Below, piece after piece: positions 1 to 8,819 of a stretch of 64,000 bases of DNA. The first letter of the stretch is position 1. Every line of letters starts with the position of its first letter. Position numbers and translations under genes: made by a program. A model generated the notes under the pieces. That model ran no database searches. It was not told the origin of the DNA and saw only the letters and a list, made by a program, of their open reading frames with translations. Source of the DNA: Devosia equisanguinis (GTDB lineage: Bacteria; Pseudomonadota; Alphaproteobacteria; Rhizobiales; Devosiaceae). Location: contig NZ_UZWD01000023.1 of the NCBI RefSeq assembly GCF_900631955.1, positions 62,001-126,000 of the forward strand, given 5' to 3'.

Positions 1-333
1 GAGCCGGTTCTGCACGTCAACCATGGCCAGTTCCGGATCGGTGCCGGGCGCGAAGGTCAGGTTTATGCTGGCGGAGCCGGTGCTGTCGGCGGAGGAACTG
101 AAATAGAGCAGGTTTTTCACACCCGTCAGCTCGCGCTCGATCGGGATGACCACGCCTTCATTGACGGTTTGCGCTGGCGCGCCGGGATAGCTGGCCGACA
201 CGCTGACGCTGGGTGGGGCAATGGAGGGGAAGCGCGCCACCGGCAGCTGTGGAATGGCGATGACGCCGAACAATACGATGAAAGCGGCCACCACCCACGC
301 AAAGACGGGGCGATCGATAAAGAACTGAGGCAT
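1..333 (-). CDS. RND efflux pump inner-membrane subunit, N-terminal fragment
   Basis: This is the first 111 codons of an AcrB/MexB-type (HAE1) proton-driven multidrug exporter. The window edge cuts off the rest, normally about 1,030 residues. The start MPQFFIDRPVFAWVVAAFIV is the classic opening of this family. It is followed by the first transmembrane helix (about residues 10-28) and the start of the periplasmic porter domain, including SYPGAPAQTVNEGV. It lies 15 bases after the adaptor gene on the same strand, so adaptor and pump are almost certainly cotranscribed. The family is clear; the substrate cannot be told. Confidence 0.93.
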   Translation of the reverse strand, partial: MPQFFIDRPVFAWVVAAFIVLFGVIAIPQLPVARFPSIAPPSVSVSASYPGAPAQTVNEGVVIPIERELTGVKNLLYFSSSADSTGSASINLTFAPGTDPELAMVDVQNRL

Positions 334-348
334 TGTGCTCGCCTGGAA

Positions 349-1524
349 TTAGGGGGAGGTGACCGGCGCCGCAGCAGCGTCGGAGTGTGGTTGACCAAAG
401 GCCATGCTCCGCACCGGGCCGGCAGCAGAGAGCTTGTCCTGCCCCTCCACCACGAGGATCTGGCCCGGTTGAAGCCCGGCGCTGACGATGTATTGACCCT
501 CAACCAATTCGCCCAGGACGACCTCTGCCGGCGTCGCAACACCATCGGTGCCAACGACGAAGACGCTGGGCGCACCAAGCATGTCGCGAACCACCGCCTG
601 TTGCGGCACGCTGACGGCGTCCGGATAGATGCCGCGCGGCACCCGCGCCCGCACATACATGCCGGGGAGCAGCCGACGATCCGGATTATCCGCCCGCGCC
701 CGCAGCCGCACATTGCCGGTGCCTTCATCGACGCTGATATCTGAAAACAACGCCTTGGCGGCAATGACGCCGTCATCGCCTTCACCCAGAAGAATGTCGA
801 TGGGAATAGCGCCGGCCTGCTGCAGGCCACCGCTTTTTGCCAGGCTGCGCAGATGTTCCAGTCTCGAGGCCGGCTGGCGAATGTCAATGTTAACACTGCC
901 TATTTGCTGAATGGTGGCGAGTCCCACCGTACTGGTGCTTTCGGCCAGCATGCCTTCTCCAACGGAAGCCGCGCCGATCTGCCCGTCGATCGGAGCCTTG
1001 ATCGTAGCCAGGTCGAGCAACAGTCGCGCCTTTTTCAAAGCCGCCTCGGCCTGGGCCACATCGGCAAGAGCCTGGGCGTGCTGCGTCCGCGCCAGGTCGA
1101 AAGCCTGATCGCTGATATTGCTGCTCGCCTTGAGCGCTTGCGCCCGATCGAGTTCGGACGCGGCCTGGCCGAGTGCCGCCTGGGTCTTTTGCAGCGTCGC
1201 CTCAGCGCTGGCGACATCGGCCGCATAGGATGCGGCGTCGAGCACAAATAGCGGCTGCCCCATTTTCACCTCGCTGCCTTCCTCAAACAGGCGGCTGACA
1301 ATGAGCCCGCTGACTTGCGCCCGCACCTCGGCGGTCCGCAAAGCCGACACACGGGCAGGCAATTCATCCCAAACGGTGACGGAGCTGGCTTTGAGCTCGA
1401 TGACCGATACGAGCGGGGCTTCGGCTGCAGGTGGCTGAGCAGGCTGGTCCTGTGCGCTGGAGCAGGCGGCAAGGGCCAGTGCCAGCAGCGCAGTCGGCAA
1501 GAAACGAAATGTCGCGGAAATCAT
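349..1524 (-). CDS. RND efflux periplasmic adaptor lipoprotein (MexA/AcrA family)
   Basis: A 391-residue membrane fusion protein that links the inner-membrane pump to the outer-membrane channel. The N-terminus is a lipoprotein signal ending in LALAAC, so Cys20 or so is probably lipidated. After it come a barrel-sandwich segment (about 60-90), a long alpha-helical hairpin rich in Ala, Gln and Glu (about 95-165), the second lipoyl half with ATIKAPIDGQIG, and a beta-barrel (about 200-290). Length is normal for the family. It sits between the channel gene (30-base gap) and the pump gene (15-base gap), giving channel-adaptor-pump order. No local regulator gene is visible. Confidence 0.93.
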   Translation of the reverse strand: MISATFRFLPTALLALALAACSSAQDQPAQPPAAEAPLVSVIELKASSVTVWDELPARVSALRTAEVRAQVSGLIVSRLFEEGSEVKMGQPLFVLDAASYAADVASAEATLQKTQAALGQAASELDRAQALKASSNISDQAFDLARTQHAQALADVAQAEAALKKARLLLDLATIKAPIDGQIGAASVGEGMLAESTSTVGLATIQQIGSVNIDIRQPASRLEHLRSLAKSGGLQQAGAIPIDILLGEGDDGVIAAKALFSDISVDEGTGNVRLRARADNPDRRLLPGMYVRARVPRGIYPDAVSVPQQAVVRDMLGAPSVFVVGTDGVATPAEVVLGELVEGQYIVSAGLQPGQILVVEGQDKLSAAGPVRSMAFGQPHSDAAAAPVTSP

Positions 1525-1554
1525 GATGCTACCCGGAAAGATATGGTCGTGCGG

Positions 1555-2943
1555 TCAGCGGGACGCAGTGGCGGGCATGGACGGCGAACCGCCCAGGACG
1601 CGGAAGATCTGCACCTCGGTGACCAGCTGCTCGAGCCGGTTGGCGGCCACGGCTCGGGCTGCCGTGCGGCTGCGCTCCTGCGCATCAAGCCAGATGCGCA
1701 GGGCCACAGAACCGGCGCGATAGCGTTCCTCGGTCAGCTTGTCGGCAGCCTGAGCCGCTTCGAGCGCGGCACGCAGGCGCCTGGCCTTGTCATTGAGCGC
1801 GGTGCGGGCGCTGAGCGCCGTGCTGGTATCGCTGAAGGCGGTAAGCAGCACCGATCGGAATTCGGCAACGGCGATCTCGTAATCCACCTCCGAGACTTTG
1901 ACCCGCAGCTCGCCGTCGCGAAAATTGAGAAATGGCAGGACAATGCCGGCGCCCAGAGTCGCCACGGGATTGGACAGGATCTGCAGGAGGTCGCTGCTGG
2001 TGGCCCCCAGATTGCCGGTGAGGCTGATCTGCGGATAGAGGCTGGCCCGCATGGTGTCGACCGCGCGGAGAGATGCCCGCAGACGCAGTTCGGCAGCCCG
2101 CAGGTCGGGCCGGCGCGCCAGCAGCTCGGCAGGGAGCCCGGCCGTGATCCGCACCGGCGTCTGGCGCGGCAGATGCTGGGGCTCGACGACCGGATTCGCC
2201 CCCCCATTGAGCAAGACAAAAAGGGCATTGCGCAACACGACGCGGTTCTGCTCGAGATCGGCAAGCGCCGCGGCCTGGCTTTCGAGCGTCTGTCGAACCT
2301 CGGCCAATTCGAGCGCCGTGGCCGCACCTGCAGCAGCCTGGCTTTTCACCAGGTCCTCCACCTGTCGCGCAATCTCCAATGAGGCCCGGGCCGCGGCCAG
2401 ATCCTGGTTGACGAAGGCCAGCCGCCAATAGGTTTCGATGGTCGCGGCAACCACTGTGGTGCGCGCCGCCTCCACATCCTCGATCGATGCCGCAGCCTGC
2501 AGACTGGCCATGTCCTGAGCGCTGGCCAGCCGACCCCAGAGGTCCAGCTCATAGGACGCACCAAGGCCGGCAACAAAGCTGCTGCTCGCCGCATTGCCAT
2601 CGCCCAGCGGAAAGCTGCGCTGCGCCGTTCCGCTGCCAGTAGGGACTGGAAACTTGGTGACGCCGGCCAGCTCCGCCTGCAGCAGCGCCTTGCGTACCCG
2701 GAGCGTCGCAGCAAAAAGATCGTTGTTGTTGCGCAGGACCGCCTCGACCAGCTGGTCGAGCTTGGGGTCGCCAAAGCTCCGCCACCAGCCGATCGCGGCC
2801 GAGGGTTCGGCAACCCCAGCACTTTGCGTCCAAGCCGGTGCAGCCGGGAGAGCCGGCCTCATATAGGGCGTCGTTAAACTCGAACACCCTGCCACAAAGG
2901 CGGCAGGCAGCAGCAGCGCGAAGCGAAGAGACGACATGGCCAA
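1555..2943 (-). CDS. Outer-membrane efflux channel lipoprotein (NodT/OprM family)
   Basis: A 462-residue TolC-like outer-membrane factor, first gene of the efflux operon. The signal peptide ends in a lipobox, FVAGCSSL, and the mature protein opens with TTPYMRP, typical of NodT-type lipoproteins. Two repeats of the OEP domain follow (about 60-240 and 260-450), with long Ala/Leu/Arg-rich helices and LDLWGRL near residue 130. Met3 (MSSLRF) is an equally possible start. The 165 bases upstream must hold the promoter of the operon, but I could not identify convincing -35/-10 boxes. Confidence 0.92.
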   Translation of the reverse strand: MAMSSLRFALLLPAAFVAGCSSLTTPYMRPALPAAPAWTQSAGVAEPSAAIGWWRSFGDPKLDQLVEAVLRNNNDLFAATLRVRKALLQAELAGVTKFPVPTGSGTAQRSFPLGDGNAASSSFVAGLGASYELDLWGRLASAQDMASLQAAASIEDVEAARTTVVAATIETYWRLAFVNQDLAAARASLEIARQVEDLVKSQAAAGAATALELAEVRQTLESQAAALADLEQNRVVLRNALFVLLNGGANPVVEPQHLPRQTPVRITAGLPAELLARRPDLRAAELRLRASLRAVDTMRASLYPQISLTGNLGATSSDLLQILSNPVATLGAGIVLPFLNFRDGELRVKVSEVDYEIAVAEFRSVLLTAFSDTSTALSARTALNDKARRLRAALEAAQAADKLTEERYRAGSVALRIWLDAQERSRTAARAVAANRLEQLVTEVQIFRVLGGSPSMPATASR

Positions 2944-3108
2944 CCAGATGATCCCAAAAGCGACCGACGTCCGGCCGCCCTCTAACCATCAGGCGCATGT
3001 GCAGTAATTATCGAGAAACGGTGCAGATTGCGTGCAGACCGAACCGGCGCGGCGCGCAAGCGCCCTGCAACGGCTCGTGGACTGTATCGGTGGGTATGTG
3101 TCGCCTCG

Positions 3109-4281
3109 TCAGGTTTCCAGGCACATGGCAACGCCCATGCCGCCGCCAATGCAGAGTGTGGCAAGCCCACGGCGAGCATCACGCCGCACCAGCTCGTGCA
3201 GCAGCGTGACCAGCACGCGGGCTCCGGACGCGCCAATAGGATGGCCGATGGCGATGGCGCCGCCATTGACATTGACCCGATCCGGATCCCAGCCCATCTG
3301 CTGGTTCACGGCACAGGCCTGCGCGGCAAAGGCCTCGTTGGCTTCGACCAGGTCGAGGTCAGAGACGGCCCAGCCGGCCTTGTCGAGCGCCTTGCGCGAA
3401 GCGGGGATAGGTCCGGTGCCCATCAGGGCCGGGTCGACGCCGGCGGTGGCCCAGGACGCAATGCGGGCTAGTGGCTTCAGACCACGGCGCGTCGCTTCAT
3501 TGGCATGCATGAGCACGACTGCCGCCGCGCCATCGTTGAGGCCGGAGGCGTTGCCAGCCGTGACGGTCCCGGCCTTGTCGAAGGCAGGCGAGAGCTTGCC
3601 CAGCCCCTCGGATGTGGTTTCGGCGCGAATATATTCGTCGCGATCGACGATCAGATCGCCCTTGCGCGAACTGACCGTTACCGGCGCGATCTCATCAACG
3701 AAGCGGCCCGCGGCCTGCGCGGCTGCAGCCTTGCGCTGCGAGGCCAGAGCAAAGCCATCCTGCTCGTCGCGGCTGATGGAATAGGCCCTGGCGACATTTT
3801 CAGCGGTGATGCCCATATGATATCCGCCCATGGCATCGGTCAGGCCATCCGACAGCATGGTATCGACCAGGGTGACCGGACCCATCTTGGTGGACTGGCG
3901 CAGGTTCTGGCAATGCGGCGACAGGGACATCGATTCCTGCCCTCCGGCCACCACGATCCCGGCATCACCGCACAGGATTTGCTGCATGCCCATGGCAATT
4001 GCGCGCAGGCCGGAGCCGCAAACCTGATTGATCCCCAGTGCCGTCGCATGCTGCCCGATCCCGGCGGCCAGCGCCGCCCGTCTTGCCGGATTCATGCCCT
4101 GTCCCGCCGCCAATACCTGGCCCAGGATAACCTCGTCGACATCAGCCGCCGACACGCCGGCACGCGCCAGCGCGGCGGCGATGGCAGTGGCGCCGAGCTG
4201 ATGCGCCGGCACGCTGCCGAGGGCACCCAGAAAGCTTCCAACCGGCGTCCGCGCCGCGCCTACGATGACGATATCAGTCAC
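3109..4281 (-). CDS. Acetyl-CoA C-acetyltransferase (thiolase II)
   Basis: A 390-residue biosynthetic/degradative thiolase that interconverts two acetyl-CoA and acetoacetyl-CoA. The nucleophile is Cys88 in NQVCGSG. The other catalytic residues are His347 in GHPIGASG and Cys377 in CIGGGMG. The start is GTG, placed directly after the stop codon of scoB with AAGGGG upstream. It is the last gene of the operon that begins with 3-hydroxybutyrate dehydrogenase, so here it most likely cleaves acetoacetyl-CoA made by the CoA-transferase, giving acetyl-CoA for the TCA cycle. The fold and reaction are certain from motifs; the catabolic direction is inferred from context. Confidence 0.95.
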   Translation of the reverse strand: MTDIVIVGAARTPVGSFLGALGSVPAHQLGATAIAAALARAGVSAADVDEVILGQVLAAGQGMNPARRAALAAGIGQHATALGINQVCGSGLRAIAMGMQQILCGDAGIVVAGGQESMSLSPHCQNLRQSTKMGPVTLVDTMLSDGLTDAMGGYHMGITAENVARAYSISRDEQDGFALASQRKAAAAQAAGRFVDEIAPVTVSSRKGDLIVDRDEYIRAETTSEGLGKLSPAFDKAGTVTAGNASGLNDGAAAVVLMHANEATRRGLKPLARIASWATAGVDPALMGTGPIPASRKALDKAGWAVSDLDLVEANEAFAAQACAVNQQMGWDPDRVNVNGGAIAIGHPIGASGARVLVTLLHELVRRDARRGLATLCIGGGMGVAMCLET

Positions 4282-4938
4282 TTAATTGGCCCCTTGGTCC
4301 AGGCCGATCTCGAACCGGGCCTCTGTCTTTGCGGCAATTTCATCGAGCGTCACGCCATCGGCCAGTTCTACCAGCACCAGCTTCGGCGGCCCGCGTCGGG
4401 CGATGGTGAAAACGCCGAGATCGGTGATCACCAGATCGGCGCAGCGCTGTCCGGTCAGCGGCAGAGTACATTGGCGCAAAAGCTTGGATTCGCCCTTGGC
4501 TTCGTGCTCCATCACCACCACGACACGTTTGACGCCGGCCACCAGATCCATGGCGCCGCCCATGCCCTTGACCATCTTGCCGGGGATCATCCAGTTGGCG
4601 AGATCGCCATTTTCGGCCACTTGCATGGCGCCGAGGATGGAGAGGTCGATATGACCGCCGCGGATCATGCCAAAGCTGTCGGCACTGGAAAAGAAACTGG
4701 TCTGGGGCAGTTCGGTAATGGTCTGCTTGCCGGCATTGATGAGGTCCGCATCCTCCTCGCCCTCGAGCGGGAAAGCGCCCATGCCGAGCATGCCGTTCTC
4801 GCTCTGGAGCGTGACGTCGATATTGTCCGGGATGTAATTGGCCACCAATGTCGGGATGCCGATGCCGAGATTGACGTAAAAGCCGTCTTCCAGCTCGCGT
4901 GCGGCGCGGGCCGCCATCTGGTCGCGGGTCCAGGCCAT
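4282..4938 (-). CDS. scoB: 3-oxoacid CoA-transferase, beta subunit
   Basis: A 218-residue subunit B of a succinyl-CoA:3-ketoacid (acetoacetate) CoA-transferase. The N-terminal region has [13 protein letters not shown] and the catalytic glutamate in [10 protein letters not shown] (about residues 41-50), which forms the enzyme-CoA thioester. Its start codon overlaps the scoA stop by one base (TGATG), as expected for two subunits made in equal amounts. Together with scoA it should activate acetoacetate to acetoacetyl-CoA using succinyl-CoA. Related pairs act on 3-oxoadipate (PcaIJ); the neighbouring 3-hydroxybutyrate dehydrogenase and thiolase favour acetoacetate. Confidence 0.92.
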   Translation of the reverse strand: MAWTRDQMAARAARELEDGFYVNLGIGIPTLVANYIPDNIDVTLQSENGMLGMGAFPLEGEEDADLINAGKQTITELPQTSFFSSADSFGMIRGGHIDLSILGAMQVAENGDLANWMIPGKMVKGMGGAMDLVAGVKRVVVVMEHEAKGESKLLRQCTLPLTGQRCADLVITDLGVFTIARRGPPKLVLVELADGVTLDEIAAKTEARFEIGLDQGAN

Positions 4939-5651
4939 CAGGCAATCTCCTCGATGCGGGGACGGGTGGTGCGCTGCTCGATATGCTTGAGCGGATTGGG
5001 CACGTGCACGAGACGTGACACGAAGATGCCCGGCGTATGGATGCTGTCGGCCTCGATCTCGCCGGTGGGCACCAGATGCTCGACCTCGGCAATGGTGAGC
5101 TTGCCGGCAGTGGCCATCATCGGGTTAAAATTGCGGGCCGTCTTGCGGTAGACAAGGTTGCCCTCGTGGTCCCCCTTCCATGCGTGGACGAGGGAAATGT
5201 CGGCGACAAGGCCCCGCTCCATCACGAACATTTCGCCGTCGAATTCCTGCACCGGCTTGCCCTCTGCAATGACAGTGCCCACGCCGGTCTTGGTGAAGAA
5301 TGCCGGTATGCCGGCGCCGCCAGCGCGGATGCGTTCGGCCAGCGTGCCCTGTGGGTTGAATTCGAGCTCGAGTTCGCCGGAGAGATATTGCTGGGCGAAC
5401 AGCTTGTTCTCGCCCACATAGGACGAGATCATCTTGCGGATCTGTCGGCTCTCGAGCAGCGTGCCCAACCCGATGCCGTCGACACCGGCATTGTTGGAGA
5501 TGACGGTGAGGTCGCGCGCGCCTGATAAGCGGACCGCCTCGATCAGCGCCTGAGGAATGCCGCAGAGGCCGAAGCCGCCGGACATGATGGTCATGCCATC
5601 GCGGAGCGCGCCGTCAAGGGCGTCGACGGCGCTCGAATAGACTTTCTGCAT
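4938..5651 (-). CDS. scoA: 3-oxoacid CoA-transferase, alpha subunit
   Basis: A 237-residue subunit A of the CoA-transferase. The start chosen is the ATG giving MQKVYSS, 13 bases after the permease stop; a longer reading would run into the permease gene. Family marks are [14 protein letters not shown] near residue 24, the acidic/glycine segment [11 protein letters not shown], and FFTKTGVGT. It forms an alpha-beta heteromer with the next gene product. Being joined to an ABC importer operon suggests that the acid handled by the enzyme enters by that importer. Confidence 0.92.
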   Translation of the reverse strand: MQKVYSSAVDALDGALRDGMTIMSGGFGLCGIPQALIEAVRLSGARDLTVISNNAGVDGIGLGTLLESRQIRKMISSYVGENKLFAQQYLSGELELEFNPQGTLAERIRAGGAGIPAFFTKTGVGTVIAEGKPVQEFDGEMFVMERGLVADISLVHAWKGDHEGNLVYRKTARNFNPMMATAGKLTIAEVEHLVPTGEIEADSIHTPGIFVSRLVHVPNPLKHIEQRTTRPRIEEIA

Positions 5652-5664
5652 CGGATTACTCTGC

Positions 5665-6636
5665 CTAAAGGGGTTTCTTGAGCCAACGGGAAATGACGCC
5701 GACAATGCCTTCGCGGAACAGCAGCACGCTGATGACGAAGATCACGCCCTGCAACACGGTGACCCAGGCGCCGAAACCGGCGAAATAGTTCTGCATGGTG
5801 ACGATGACACCGGCGCCGATCAGCGGCCCGAAAATCGTGCCCATGCCACCCAGCAGCGTCATCAGCACCACCTCGCCGGACATGCTCCAATGCACGTCGG
5901 TCAGCGATGCAAGCTGGAACACCAGCGCCTTGGTCGCCCCGGCGAGGCCGGCAATGCTGGCCGACATGACGAAGGTGGCGAGCTTGTAGCGATTGACCTT
6001 GTAGCCCAGCGACGTCGAGCGCGCCTCGTTGTCGCGAATGGCCTTGAGCACCTGGCCGAAGGGCGAGTGGATGATGCGATAGATCAGCAGCATGCCGCCG
6101 ACGACGATGGCCAGCACCACGAAGTAGAAGGTGAGGTCGCGGCTGAGGTCGATCACCCCGAAAAGATGGCCGCGAGGCACGGCCTGGATACCGTCTTCGC
6201 CGCCGGTAAACGGCGCCTGGATGCAGAAGAAATAGACCATCTGCGCGAAGGCAAGCGTCACCATGGCGAAGTAGATGCCCTGTCGACGAATGGCGAGCAC
6301 ACCGATCAGCAGCCCCAGAACCGCCGCCGCGGCAGTGCCAAGCAGGATGGCCAGCTCGGGTGTCAGCCCCCAGACCTTGGCGGCATGGGCCGACACATAG
6401 GCAGCAATGCCGAAAAAGGCGGCGTGGCCGAAGGACAGCAACCCGCCAAAGCCGAGCAGCAGGTTCAGCGCACTGGCAAACAGGGCAAAGCACAGAACCT
6501 TCATCAGAAAGACCGGATAAAGCACGAACGGCGCCACCAGCAGCAGGGCAACCAGGCCCAGGAAGATCAGCACATGGTGACGCGGCACGCCGACAGAGGC
6601 ATTGGTGACGACTGCAGGCTGAGTATCGACGGCCAT
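5665..6636 (-). CDS. Branched-chain-type ABC transporter permease (LivM-like)
   Basis: A 323-residue inner-membrane permease of the HAAT family. The start MAVDTQPAV is chosen because it overlaps the LivH-like stop by one base (TAATG); longer frames give arginine-rich nonsense. About nine or ten hydrophobic segments are visible, with the LivM hallmark LNLLLGFGGLLSFGHAAFFG near residues 57-75 and the cytoplasmic EAA-like loop around GQVLKAIRDNEARSTSLGY. It pairs with the LivH-like permease. The substrate of the family ranges from amino acids to urea, aromatic acids and short-chain acids, so it cannot be read from this gene. Confidence 0.93.
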   Translation of the reverse strand: MAVDTQPAVVTNASVGVPRHHVLIFLGLVALLLVAPFVLYPVFLMKVLCFALFASALNLLLGFGGLLSFGHAAFFGIAAYVSAHAAKVWGLTPELAILLGTAAAAVLGLLIGVLAIRRQGIYFAMVTLAFAQMVYFFCIQAPFTGGEDGIQAVPRGHLFGVIDLSRDLTFYFVVLAIVVGGMLLIYRIIHSPFGQVLKAIRDNEARSTSLGYKVNRYKLATFVMSASIAGLAGATKALVFQLASLTDVHWSMSGEVVLMTLLGGMGTIFGPLIGAGVIVTMQNYFAGFGAWVTVLQGVIFVISVLLFREGIVGVISRWLKKPL

Positions 6637-7523
6637 TATGCAGCCCTCCCGAACAGGCCGGCGGGCTTGACCAGCAGCACCAGCGCCATGACGACAAAGA
6701 CGGCGACCGAAGAGGCTTCGGGATAGAAGACCTTGGCCAGGCCCTCGATGATGCCGAGGCCGAAGCCGGTGAGGATGGCACCCAGGATCGAGCCCATGCC
6801 GCCGATGACCACAACGGCAAAGACGACGATGATGAGATCGGCACCCATATTGGGGTTGACCGAATAGATCGGGGCGGCGAGCACGCCAGCCAATGCGGCA
6901 AGCGCCACGCCGAAGCCATAGGTCAGCGTGATCATGCGTGGCACATTGATGCCGAAGGCACCCACCAGATCCGGGTTTTCCGTGGCGGCGCGCAGATAGG
7001 CGCCGAGCCGCGTACGTTCGATGGCAAACCAGGTCCCAAGACACACCACCAGCGAGGCCAGTACGACCCACCCGCGATAGGTGGGCAGGAACATGAAGCC
7101 GAGATTAGTGCCGCCTGCCAGTTCCGAAGGGATGGAATAGGGCAGGCCCGACACACCATAACCATTGCGGAACAGGCCCTGGATGATCAGCGCCAGGCCG
7201 AAGGTCAAAAGCAGGCCATAGAGATGATCGAGCTTATACAGCCGCGAGATCATCAATCGCTCGACCACTATGCCCGTCGCGCCGACCACAATGGGCACCA
7301 GCAGCAGCGACCACCAATAATTGATGCCGAGATAGGTCATCAGCATCCAGGCCACGAACGCACCCATCATATACTGGGCGCCATGGGCGAAATTGATGAT
7401 GTTGAGCAGCCCGAAGATCACTGCCAGGCCCAGGCTGAGCAAGGCGTAGAACGATCCGTTGATCAGCCCCAGAAGGAGCTGGCCGAACAGGGCCTGTGGT
7501 GGAATGCCGAGAAGCTCGAACAT
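6636..7523 (-). CDS. Branched-chain-type ABC transporter permease (LivH-like)
   Basis: A 295-residue inner-membrane permease, partner of the LivM-like protein. The start has the typical LLLGLINGSFYALLSLGLAV and GLLNIINFAHGAQYMMGAF segments, with about eight hydrophobic helices. The coupling loop ERTRLGAYLRAATENPDLVG (about 168-187) should contact the ATPases. It lies downstream of the binding-protein gene, separated by a strong hairpin, and overlaps livM by one base. Order and overlaps show one transcript. Confidence 0.94.
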   Translation of the reverse strand: MFELLGIPPQALFGQLLLGLINGSFYALLSLGLAVIFGLLNIINFAHGAQYMMGAFVAWMLMTYLGINYWWSLLLVPIVVGATGIVVERLMISRLYKLDHLYGLLLTFGLALIIQGLFRNGYGVSGLPYSIPSELAGGTNLGFMFLPTYRGWVVLASLVVCLGTWFAIERTRLGAYLRAATENPDLVGAFGINVPRMITLTYGFGVALAALAGVLAAPIYSVNPNMGADLIIVVFAVVVIGGMGSILGAILTGFGLGIIEGLAKVFYPEASSVAVFVVMALVLLVKPAGLFGRAA

Positions 7524-7538
7524 GACGGTTCCTTGCTG

Positions 7539-7568
7539 GCGGGATGCGCGCCGGGGCCCGCATCCCGC
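7539..7568 (-). other. Intercistronic hairpin after the binding-protein gene
   Basis: Perfect 10-base arms, GCGGGATGCG (7539-7548) and CGCATCCCGC (7559-7568), with a 10-base loop. It sits between the binding-protein stop and the LivH-like start and has no T-tract, so it is not a classic terminator. In many ABC operons such a hairpin protects the binding-protein message from 3' decay and so raises its output over the permeases. That role is inferred. Confidence 0.7.
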
Positions 7569-7577
7569 AGAATTGAA

Positions 7578-8774
7578 CTACTGGACCAGGGCGCAGCCGC
7601 CTTCTTCCATCGGTCGGAAGGCCTGATCGGCAGGAATAGTGGCCAGCAGATCGTAATAGTCCCAAGGACCACTCGATTCGCCCGGCGCCTTGACCTGGAA
7701 CAGGTACATGTCGTGGATGGTCCGGCCATCCGCACGGACCGCCCCCTGGCCCATCAGCGGATCGGAAGTGGGCGTGGCCTTCATCGATGCCATCAGGTCA
7801 GCCGTGACCTTGCCGTCTGTGGCCTCGACGGCCTTGAGATAGTGCAGCACGCTCGAATAGACGCCGGCCTGAACCATGGTCGGCTTCTTGCCCCCGCTCT
7901 GGGCTTCGAAGCGTTCGGACCAGGCACGGGTTTCGTCATTGAGGTCCCAGTAGAAAGCTTCGGTCAGCACCAGACCCTGCGCCGCATCAAGGCCGAGCGC
8001 ATGCACGTCGGTGATGAAGATCAAGAGGCCCGCCAGCGACTGGCCGGCCTGGGTGATTCCGAACTCGGCGGCCTGCTTGATGGCGTTGACCGTATCCCCG
8101 CCGGCATTGGCAAGGCCGATGACGTCGGCGCCCGAAGACTGGGCCTGCAGCAGGTAGGACGAGAAATCGGTGCCCGGGAACGGGTGACGGGCGGTGCCCA
8201 GCACCTTGCCGCCGGCGGCTTCGACCACCTTGGTGGTTTCCTCTTCCAGCGAATGACCGAACGCATAGTCAGCGGTGATGAAGAACCAGTTCTTCTTGCC
8301 CTGCTCGACCATGGCGCCGCCCGTGCCCTTGGCCAGGGCATAGGTGTCATAGGTCCAGTGGATGGTGTTGGGCGAGCACTGCGCGCCGGTCAGCGCCGTC
8401 GAACCGGCGCCGGAATTGATAAAAATCTTGTCCTTTTCGCGGGTGACTTCCGACACGGCCAAGGCGGCCGACGAGGTGGGCACGTCCACGATCAGGTCGA
8501 CGCCATCGGTATCGTACCACTGACGGGCAATGTTGGACGCCACGTCGGGCTTGTTCTGGTGATCGGCCGAGATGATCTCGACATTGATACCCTTGTCGGC
8601 CGCGCCGAAATCCTCGACCGCCATGCGTGCGGCGATCACCGAGCCCTCGCCGGACAGATCGGCATAGATGCCGGAGCGGTCGTTGAGCACGCCGATCTTG
8701 ACGTCGACGGCCATCGCCGTGCCGGTCATCAGTGTGGTGGCAAGCGCTGCCACCAGCAGTTTGTTCAAAGTCAT
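7578..8774 (-). CDS. ABC transporter periplasmic substrate-binding protein (LivK-like, type I fold)
   Basis: A 398-residue secreted protein with a Sec signal (cleavage probably after TGTAMA) and a two-lobed Leu/Ile/Val-binding-type domain starting VKIGVLNDRSGIYADLSGEG. DVPTSSAALAVSEV and NSGAGSTALTG mark the ligand cleft. It should capture the solute for the permeases on either side of the hairpin. The sequence belongs to a HAAT branch often called only ABC substrate-binding protein, whose ligands are mostly unknown. Operon context suggests a 3-hydroxy or 3-oxo short acid, perhaps 3-hydroxybutyrate; this is inference only. Confidence 0.93.
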   Translation of the reverse strand: MTLNKLLVAALATTLMTGTAMAVDVKIGVLNDRSGIYADLSGEGSVIAARMAVEDFGAADKGINVEIISADHQNKPDVASNIARQWYDTDGVDLIVDVPTSSAALAVSEVTREKDKIFINSGAGSTALTGAQCSPNTIHWTYDTYALAKGTGGAMVEQGKKNWFFITADYAFGHSLEEETTKVVEAAGGKVLGTARHPFPGTDFSSYLLQAQSSGADVIGLANAGGDTVNAIKQAAEFGITQAGQSLAGLLIFITDVHALGLDAAQGLVLTEAFYWDLNDETRAWSERFEAQSGGKKPTMVQAGVYSSVLHYLKAVEATDGKVTADLMASMKATPTSDPLMGQGAVRADGRTIHDMYLFQVKAPGESSGPWDYYDLLATIPADQAFRPMEEGGCALVQ

Positions 8775-8819
8775 AGTCGGTCTCCTCCCGATTTGCCTTG
8801 GCCCGTTGCGGGCAGCTGA

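Noticed and set aside
126-896. Long minus-strand and plus-strand open frames over the RND operon (126-896, 169-744, 853-1251)
   Set aside because: Arginine/serine-rich shadows of the pump and adaptor genes. The adaptor and pump frames have clear family motifs; these do not.
3028-3784. Plus-strand frames across the thiolase, CoA-transferase and permease genes (for example 3505-5151, 5890-6726, 7224-8819)
   Set aside because: Long only because high GC keeps antisense frames open; composition is His/Gly/Asp/Arg-rich with no domains, and the minus-strand genes are unambiguous.
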